From NCBI RefSeq assembly GCF_026340655.1, contig NZ_JAPEOZ010000001.1, forward strand, positions 2,604,001 to 2,668,000: a stretch of DNA of 64,000 nucleotides. Reading direction: 5' to 3'. A program made the translations under genes and the position numbers. The stretch's first letter is position 1. Every line of letters begins with the position of its first letter. This DNA comes from Streptomyces sp. NBC_01275 (GTDB lineage Bacteria > Actinomycetota > Actinomycetes > Streptomycetales > Streptomycetaceae). Below are positions 59,297 through 64,000 of the stretch, in pieces. The notes below the pieces were generated by a model. The model was not told the origin of the DNA. It was given only the letters and a program-made list of their open reading frames with translations, and did not search any database.

Positions 59297-60166
59297 TCAG
59301 GCGTCTTGAACGCTGTTGCGGTACGCGGCCGGGGTCACGCCCAGCACCCGCCGGAACCAGCGGGTGAGGTGGGCCTGGTCCGCGAAGCCCACCAGGGCCG
59401 CCGCCTGAGCCGGGCGCAGCCCGGACTCCAGCAGGCCGCGGGCCCGTGCCACCCGGTACTGCGCGAGCCAGGCGTAGGGCGGCATGCCGGTCGACGTACG
59501 GAAGGCGCGCAGGAGTTGGTAGCGGGACAGACCGAAGTCGGCGGCCAGGTCGGCCAGGGAGGGCGGGGCGAGGAGTTCGTCGGCGAGCCGGTCGCGGACC
59601 GCTCGGGTGAGGCGGTGCGCGTCGGGGAGGGCGACGTCGGAGGTCGGCCGGGACGTGGAGTGGCGCTGGGTGAGGGCCGTGAGCAGCCAGGGGAGGCGGG
59701 ACTCGGCCTCCAGGGGGTCGGGGCAGGCGGCGAGGTCGGTGTGGGCGCGGCGCAGCGCGGCGGCCAGCTCGGGGTCGTCCAGGAGGGGTTCGCGGAAGTG
59801 GGGGATGCCGCAGGCGGCGCCGAGTGTGCCGTCGGTCAGCAGGGCGGGCGCCGCGTACAACGCGCGGTAGGCGTACCCCTCGGTGGGGGTGCCGGGGCCG
59901 CCGGTGTGGGTCTCGCCGGGGGCCAGGACGACGATGGAGCCCGGACCGGTGCGGATGCGGCCGCCCCGGTAGTCGATGATCTCGGAGCCGCCCACACAGA
60001 CCCCGACGGTGAACTCCTCGTGCGCGTGCGGCGCGTAGACATGCCGGTCGAAGCGGGCGGTGAGGAGGTCGAGCGGCGGACCGCAGCGGCCCATCCGGGC
60101 CCTGGTCCACAACGCCTGCTCACGCGCCGGTCCACGCGCCGGTCCACGCACCTGTTCACGGCTCAC
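59297..60166 (-). CDS. AraC-family transcriptional regulator
   Basis: 289 aa. An N-terminal cupin-like ligand domain (HVYAPHAHEEFTVGVCVGG, IVVLAPGETHTG) is followed by two C-terminal helix-turn-helix units (LADLAADFGLSRYQLLRAFR and AALVGFADQAHLTRWFRRVL). GTG 60166 was chosen; ATG 60094 is a second possibility, 24 residues shorter, and the extra residues include an RGPARGPARE repeat. It is the first gene of a transcript with the EamA transporter, which it probably regulates. Confidence 0.9.
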   Translation of the reverse strand: MSREQVRGPARGPAREQALWTRARMGRCGPPLDLLTARFDRHVYAPHAHEEFTVGVCVGGSEIIDYRGGRIRTGPGSIVVLAPGETHTGGPGTPTEGYAYRALYAAPALLTDGTLGAACGIPHFREPLLDDPELAAALRRAHTDLAACPDPLEAESRLPWLLTALTQRHSTSRPTSDVALPDAHRLTRAVRDRLADELLAPPSLADLAADFGLSRYQLLRAFRTSTGMPPYAWLAQYRVARARGLLESGLRPAQAAALVGFADQAHLTRWFRRVLGVTPAAYRNSVQDA

Positions 60167-60317
60167 TCGCCGCCACCCCCTTGTGTGCCCGCACTGCCTT
60201 CGGCCGCAACGGCTGCTGCATAGCTGCACCTGCTGCACGGGCTGCAACGCCTTCAGGCCACGGTTCCATGCCGCAGGGCGGGCGGCCTGACGCCGAGGCA
60301 GGCGATCACGGACGCCC

Positions 60318-61769
60318 TCACGCCGGTGTGAAGCGCACCGCCGGTCCTGCCGACCCTGCCGACCCCGCCGGGTCGGCCCGGGTGAGACGGACGCGCAGGC
60401 GTTCGCCCAGGGGGAGTCGGTCGCCGTCGATGCGGCCGACGACCGCCGGGGACTCCAGTTGGACGGTCCCGACGGTCGGGCGGTGCTCGTCGACGTCGAC
60501 GACGCAGCCGTCGAACACCTCCCCGACCCGGTCCCTGAGCAGCGCGGCCTCGACGATGTCGACGCAGGCCCGCTCGACGGCGTTCGCCCGCCGCCCGCCC
60601 TCGGCCATCTCGTGCGGCAGGGCGTCCAGCGCGGCGAGCACCCAGGCGGGCGGGGCGTCGCCCGCCGCGGCGGCCAGGCACAGCTCGGTGGCGTAGCGGT
60701 CGGCGAGCCGACGGAGGGGAGCCGTGCAGTGCGTGTAGGGGGCGGCTACCGCGGCGTGCGTGGTGAGGGCGGGGAGCTTCCCGTCCCGGAAGACGGTGTA
60801 GCCCGCGCCGCGCAGCAGGGTCGTGCACTCCTGGAGGAAGGCCGCGTGGCGAAGTTCGTGCGGGTCGAGCGAACGGATCAGCTGCGCATACGACACATGG
60901 TGCGGCCAGTCGATGCGCAGGGCGTGCGCGGTGCGGCGCAGCCGGCCGACTGCGCCGTCGGGGGCGGCGGGCAGGGTGCGCAGGACGCCCGTGCCCGAGG
61001 CCAGCATCAGGTCGGCCGCGGCCATCCCGGTGAGCAGGGAGAGCTGGGCGTTCCAGCCCTCGGCGGGGAGCGGGACGCGGTACGTCAGCTCGTAGGCGTG
61101 GTCCCGCTCGACGATCTCCTGCTCGGGCACGTTCAACGAGATGCCGCCGCGTTCCACCTCCAGGCCCTCGCGCAGCCGCCCGACGACGGCCAGCAGCCGC
61201 AGCGGCTCCTCGGCGGTCCCTGCGTCGAGCTGCCGCTGCACGCCCGCGTAGTCGAGCTTGGCGCGGCTGCGCACGAGGGCCCGGCGGACGTCTACGGCAC
61301 TGACCCGGCCGTCCGCGTCGAGGTCGAGGGTCCACAGGGCGGCGGGGCGGACCTGGCCGGGCAGGAGGCTGGCGGCCCCCTCGCTCAGCACGGCCGGGTG
61401 CAGCGGCGCCTTCCCGTCGGGCAGGTAGAGCGTGGTCACCCTGCGATGCGCCTCGGCGTCCAGCGGCCCGTCCGGTACGACGAAGGCGGCGACGTCGGCG
61501 ATGGCGTACCGGACGCGGTAGCCGGCGCCCTGCCGGGACAGGTGCAGCGCCTGGTCGAGGTCGGTGGAGGCGGGCGGGTCGAGGGTCAGGAAGGGGAGGT
61601 CGGTGGCGTCGTAGGCGGGCAGGGCGGGGGCTCGCGCCACGCCTTCCGCCTCGGCGAGGACCTTGGGCGGGAAGTCCCCGGGCACGCCGAGTGCGGTGCG
61701 CAGGGCGGTGAGGGCGGCCCGGAGGGGGGCTTCGGGGGCGCCGGTCACGCGGATGTGGCGGCGGGGCAT
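60318..61769 (-). CDS. RNB-domain exoribonuclease (RNase II/R family)
   Basis: 483 aa. The catalytic core is LPFLTLDPPASTDLDQALHL, with metal-binding Asp residues, followed by RYAIADVAAFV, GGISLNVPEQEIV, HCTAPLRRLADRYA and ERACVDIVEAALL. It degrades single-stranded RNA 3' to 5'. It is shorter than E. coli RNase II or R and has no obvious N-terminal cold-shock domains, as in several actinobacterial homologues. ATG 61769 is the first plausible start; the frame upstream is non-coding in character. It is divergent from yaaA by 128 bp. Confidence 0.92.
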   Translation of the reverse strand: MPRRHIRVTGAPEAPLRAALTALRTALGVPGDFPPKVLAEAEGVARAPALPAYDATDLPFLTLDPPASTDLDQALHLSRQGAGYRVRYAIADVAAFVVPDGPLDAEAHRRVTTLYLPDGKAPLHPAVLSEGAASLLPGQVRPAALWTLDLDADGRVSAVDVRRALVRSRAKLDYAGVQRQLDAGTAEEPLRLLAVVGRLREGLEVERGGISLNVPEQEIVERDHAYELTYRVPLPAEGWNAQLSLLTGMAAADLMLASGTGVLRTLPAAPDGAVGRLRRTAHALRIDWPHHVSYAQLIRSLDPHELRHAAFLQECTTLLRGAGYTVFRDGKLPALTTHAAVAAPYTHCTAPLRRLADRYATELCLAAAAGDAPPAWVLAALDALPHEMAEGGRRANAVERACVDIVEAALLRDRVGEVFDGCVVDVDEHRPTVGTVQLESPAVVGRIDGDRLPLGERLRVRLTRADPAGSAGSAGPAVRFTPA

Positions 61770-61897
61770 ACGGCGAGCGTAGAGCGGGGGCGGCGAGGCG
61801 GCACGCCGTACGCTTTCGCAGAGCTCGACTTCGGGCTCACGCTCATGTTCATTCACGCACCTGCTCAATCTCACGCCCGAACAGAAGGAGATCTTCC

Positions 61898-62680
61898 GTG
61901 CTCGTCCTGCTGCCGCCCTCGGAGGGCAAGGCGTCGTCCGGCCGTGGCGCCCCGCTGAAGCCGGAGTCGCTGTCCCTGCCGGGGCTCGGCGCCGCGCGCG
62001 CGAGCGTCCTCGACGAGCTGGTCGAGCTGTGCTCCGGCGACGAGGAGAAGGCGCGGGAGGTGCTGGGGCTGAGCGAGGGGCTGCGGGGCGAGATCGCCAA
62101 GAACACGGAGCTCAGGACGGCCGGGGCGCGGCCAGCCGGGGAGATCTACACGGGCGTGCTGTACGACGCCCTGGACCTGGCCTCGCTGGACGCGGCCGCG
62201 AGGAGGCGCGCCGCGCGTTCGCTGCTGGTGTTCTCCGGGTTGTGGGGCGCCGTCCGGGTGACGGACCGGATCCCGTCGTACCGCTGCTCGATGGGCGTGA
62301 AGCTGCCGGGGCTCGGCGCGCTGGGCGCGTACTGGCGGACGCCGATGGCGTCCGTGCTGCCCGAGGCGGCCGGGGACGGGCTGGTGCTGGACCTGCGGTC
62401 GGCGGCGTACGCGGCCGCGTGGAAGCCCAAGGGCGAGGTGGCCGCGCGGACGGCGAGCGTACGGGTGCTGCACGCGCCGACCCGCAAGGTCGTCAGTCAC
62501 TTCAACAAGGCGACCAAGGGGCGGATCGTACGGAGTCTGCTGACGTCGGGGATCGCCCCTGAGGGGCCGGCGGAGCTGGTGACGGTGCTGCGGGACCTCG
62601 GGTACGTGGTCGAGGAGCAGGCGCCTGCGCGGGCGGGGGCTGCCTGGACGCTGGACGTGCTGGTGGACGAGGTCCACTGA
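61898..62680 (+). CDS. yaaA: YaaA/UPF0246-family peroxide stress protein
   Basis: 260 aa, normal length. Family motifs: MLVLLPPSEGK at the N-terminus, YTGVLYDALD, FSGLWGAVRVTDRIPSYRCS and SHFNKATKGRIVRSLL. In E. coli YaaA lowers free iron during peroxide stress and can bind DNA; the role here is by homology. The GTG start has AAGGAG seven bases upstream. Confidence 0.93.
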   Translation: MLVLLPPSEGKASSGRGAPLKPESLSLPGLGAARASVLDELVELCSGDEEKAREVLGLSEGLRGEIAKNTELRTAGARPAGEIYTGVLYDALDLASLDAAARRRAARSLLVFSGLWGAVRVTDRIPSYRCSMGVKLPGLGALGAYWRTPMASVLPEAAGDGLVLDLRSAAYAAAWKPKGEVAARTASVRVLHAPTRKVVSHFNKATKGRIVRSLLTSGIAPEGPAELVTVLRDLGYVVEEQAPARAGAAWTLDVLVDEVH

Positions 62681-62789
62681 CCGGAGACAAGTCGGGTCGG
62701 GGCAGGGCCGGGGCAGGGCCGCAGCAGGGTCGTTGCAGCATATGCAATGACCTTTGCGTGGGTTGCATCCCGGGGGCAGGATGAGGCGC

Positions 62790-63452
62790 ATGACCTCACC
62801 GCTGCCCCCCTCCTCGGCTGTCTCGGTCCTGGATCTGGCCCCCGTCGTGCCCGTGGTGGTCGTCCGGGACGTCGCCGACGCCGTGCCGTTGGCGCGGGCG
62901 CTGGTGGCGGGCGGGCTGGCCGCGATCGAGGTGACGCTGCGCACGCCCGTCGCGCTCGACGCGATCCGGGAGATCTCCGGGGCGGTGCCGGAGGCGGTGG
63001 TCGGGGCCGGGACCGTGATCACGCCGGAGCAGGTGACCGCGTGCGCGGCGGCCGGCGCGCGGTTTCTGGTGAGCCCCGGCTGGACGGACACCCTGCTGTC
63101 GGCGATGTGGGCGTCCGGGATGCCGTTCCTGCCCGGGGTGTCGACCACGTCGGAGGTCGTGGCGCTGTTGGAGCGGGGGGTGCGGGAGATGAAGTTCTTC
63201 CCGGCGCAGGCGGCCGGCGGGACGGCGTATCTCGAGTCCCTGGCCGGCCCTCTCCCCCAGGCCCGCTTCTGCCCGACCGGCGGGATCGGCCCGGACAACG
63301 CGGCGGACTATCTGGCACTGCCCAACGTCGGCTGCGTGGGCGGGAGTTGGATGATCCCGGCGGAGGCGGTGGCGGCCCGGGACTGGGGGCGCATCGAGGA
63401 ACTGGCGCGAACCGCGGCCGGGCTCAGGAACGTGGCGGGCTCAGGGACGTAG
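62790..63452 (+). CDS. eda: KDPG/KHG-type aldolase
   Basis: 220 aa class I aldolase. Motifs: VVRDVADAVPLARALVAGGL, the catalytic Glu in AIEVTLRTP, VVGAGTVITPEQV, FLVSPGWTD, the Schiff-base Lys in EMKFFPAQAAGG, and FCPTGGI. It splits 2-keto-3-deoxy-6-phosphogluconate to pyruvate and glyceraldehyde 3-phosphate, or a related keto acid. Start at ATG 62790; ATG 62781 is also in frame and the ribosome site (GCAGG) fits either. Confidence 0.9.
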   Translation: MTSPLPPSSAVSVLDLAPVVPVVVVRDVADAVPLARALVAGGLAAIEVTLRTPVALDAIREISGAVPEAVVGAGTVITPEQVTACAAAGARFLVSPGWTDTLLSAMWASGMPFLPGVSTTSEVVALLERGVREMKFFPAQAAGGTAYLESLAGPLPQARFCPTGGIGPDNAADYLALPNVGCVGGSWMIPAEAVAARDWGRIEELARTAAGLRNVAGSGT

Positions 63453-63525
63453 CGGGCTCAGAGGCGTGGCGGGCTCAGAGGCCGTGGCGGGCTCAGGAGC
63501 ATGGCGGGCTCAGGGACGTAGGTGG
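63432..63525. repeat. Degenerate tandem repeat after eda
   Basis: About five copies of an 18- to 19-bp unit close to GTGGCGGGCTCAGG(G/A)ACGTAG begin within the last codons of eda and run to the 3' end of the convergent phosphatase gene. Unit lengths vary, so it is not in frame. Confidence 0.8.
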
Positions 63526-64000
63526 GACGTGTCGTTGAGGAGGCGGACGCTGGCGTTGCCGTCCGCGTAGTAGGCCACCGCCGAGAGCGAGGCCGCCGAC
63601 AGTTCCATCCGGAACAGGGACTCGGGCGGGGCGCCCAGGGCGAGCCGTACGAAGGTCTTGATCGGGGTCACGTGCGTGACGAGCAGGACCGTGCGGCCCG
63701 CGTACGCAGCCACCAGCCTGTCGCGGGCGACCGCGATCCGGTCGGCGGTCGCCGCGAAGCTCTCGCCGCCGCCGGTGGGTTCGGCCTCCGGATCGGCCAG
63801 CCAGGTGTTCAGGTCCTCCGGGAAACGCTCCCGCACCTCGCCGAAGGTCAGCCCCTCCCAGGCTCCGAAGTCGGTCTCCCGCAGCCCCTCGTCGAGCGTG
63901 ACCTCCAGACCGAGGCGAGCCGCGACGGCGTTGGCGGTCTGCCGGGTGCGGGCGAGCGGGGAGGCGACGATGTGCTGGATCGTCCCGCGCCGGGCGAGGG
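63510..64000 (-). CDS. Histidine phosphatase domain protein, C-terminal part (5' end outside window)
   Basis: The frame is open from the window end to the stop at 63510, giving the last about 163 residues. Phosphoglycerate-mutase-like features: VASPLARTRQTANAVA, LRETDFGAWEGLTFGEV, GGGESFAATADR and VLLVTHVTPIKTFVRLALG (second catalytic His). The first RHG motif lies outside. In Streptomyces this position and sequence suit the phosphatase half of a bifunctional RNase H/acid phosphatase, which only the upstream sequence could confirm. Confidence 0.85.
   Translation of the reverse strand, partial: LARRGTIQHIVASPLARTRQTANAVAARLGLEVTLDEGLRETDFGAWEGLTFGEVRERFPEDLNTWLADPEAEPTGGGESFAATADRIAVARDRLVAAYAGRTVLLVTHVTPIKTFVRLALGAPPESLFRMELSAASLSAVAYYADGNASVRLLNDTSHLRP

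Noticed and set aside
59306..60223. Long + strand open frame opposite the AraC regulator
   Set aside because: Gly/Val/Arg-rich antisense shadow; the minus strand has the AraC motifs.

Overview
This window looks like a Streptomyces chromosome. The DNA is very GC-rich with strong GC bias at third codon positions, GTG and TTG starts are common, and the right end carries actinomycete housekeeping genes beside an rnpB gene. The organism assignment is inference; no rRNA or tRNA gene is present to confirm it.

Region 1 (1-38.8 kb) is an ansamycin-type biosynthetic cluster. It has genes for the starter unit 3-amino-5-hydroxybenzoate (AHBA): aminoDHQ synthase (rifG-like), aminoDHQ dehydratase (rifJ-like), AHBA synthase (rifK-like), a single ORF fusing the RifL-type oxidoreductase to the RifM-type phosphatase, and a RifI-like shikimate/quinate dehydrogenase. 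Three regulators (SARP/PimR-type, LuxR/LAL, HxlR) lie among them. Three PKS genes follow. They encode an acyl-ligase/inactive-KR/ACP loading module and only four extension modules: methylmalonyl with KR; methylmalonyl with DH-KR; malonyl with DH-KR; malonyl without reduction. A RifF-type amide synthase with an intact Cys-His-Asp triad and a FAD monooxygenase close the cluster. There is no thioesterase. The predicted product is a short AHBA-primed pentaketide macrolactam. AminoDAHP synthase (rifH) and the kanosamine kinase (rifN) are not in the window.

Region 2 (38.9-51.1 kb) holds secreted proteases: two S53 sedolisins, the second with a Kelch-type extension, around an S8 subtilase and a LuxR-type regulator. 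Strong hairpin terminators separate the units.

Region 3 (51.1-52.5 kb) is a toxin-antitoxin scar: a decayed Phd/Fic pair followed by an intact YefM-YoeB pair with a palindromic operator.

Region 4 (52.6-58.0 kb) is bounded by a perfect 27-bp direct repeat of the rnpB 3' end, as expected for an integrated element. It encodes no integrase. Inside is a graspetide operon (precursor, ATP-grasp ligase, PIMT-like O-methyltransferase, small DUF6087-like protein) with a divergent XRE/TPR regulator and an uncharacterised 117-aa protein.

Region 5 (57.9-64 kb) is core chromosome: rnpB with its terminator, an EamA transporter whose 3' end overlaps rnpB, an AraC regulator, an RNB exonuclease, YaaA, a KDPG-type aldolase and a partial histidine phosphatase.

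Short in-frame tandem repeats are common throughout, in linkers, PKS domains, a protease and intergenic DNA.
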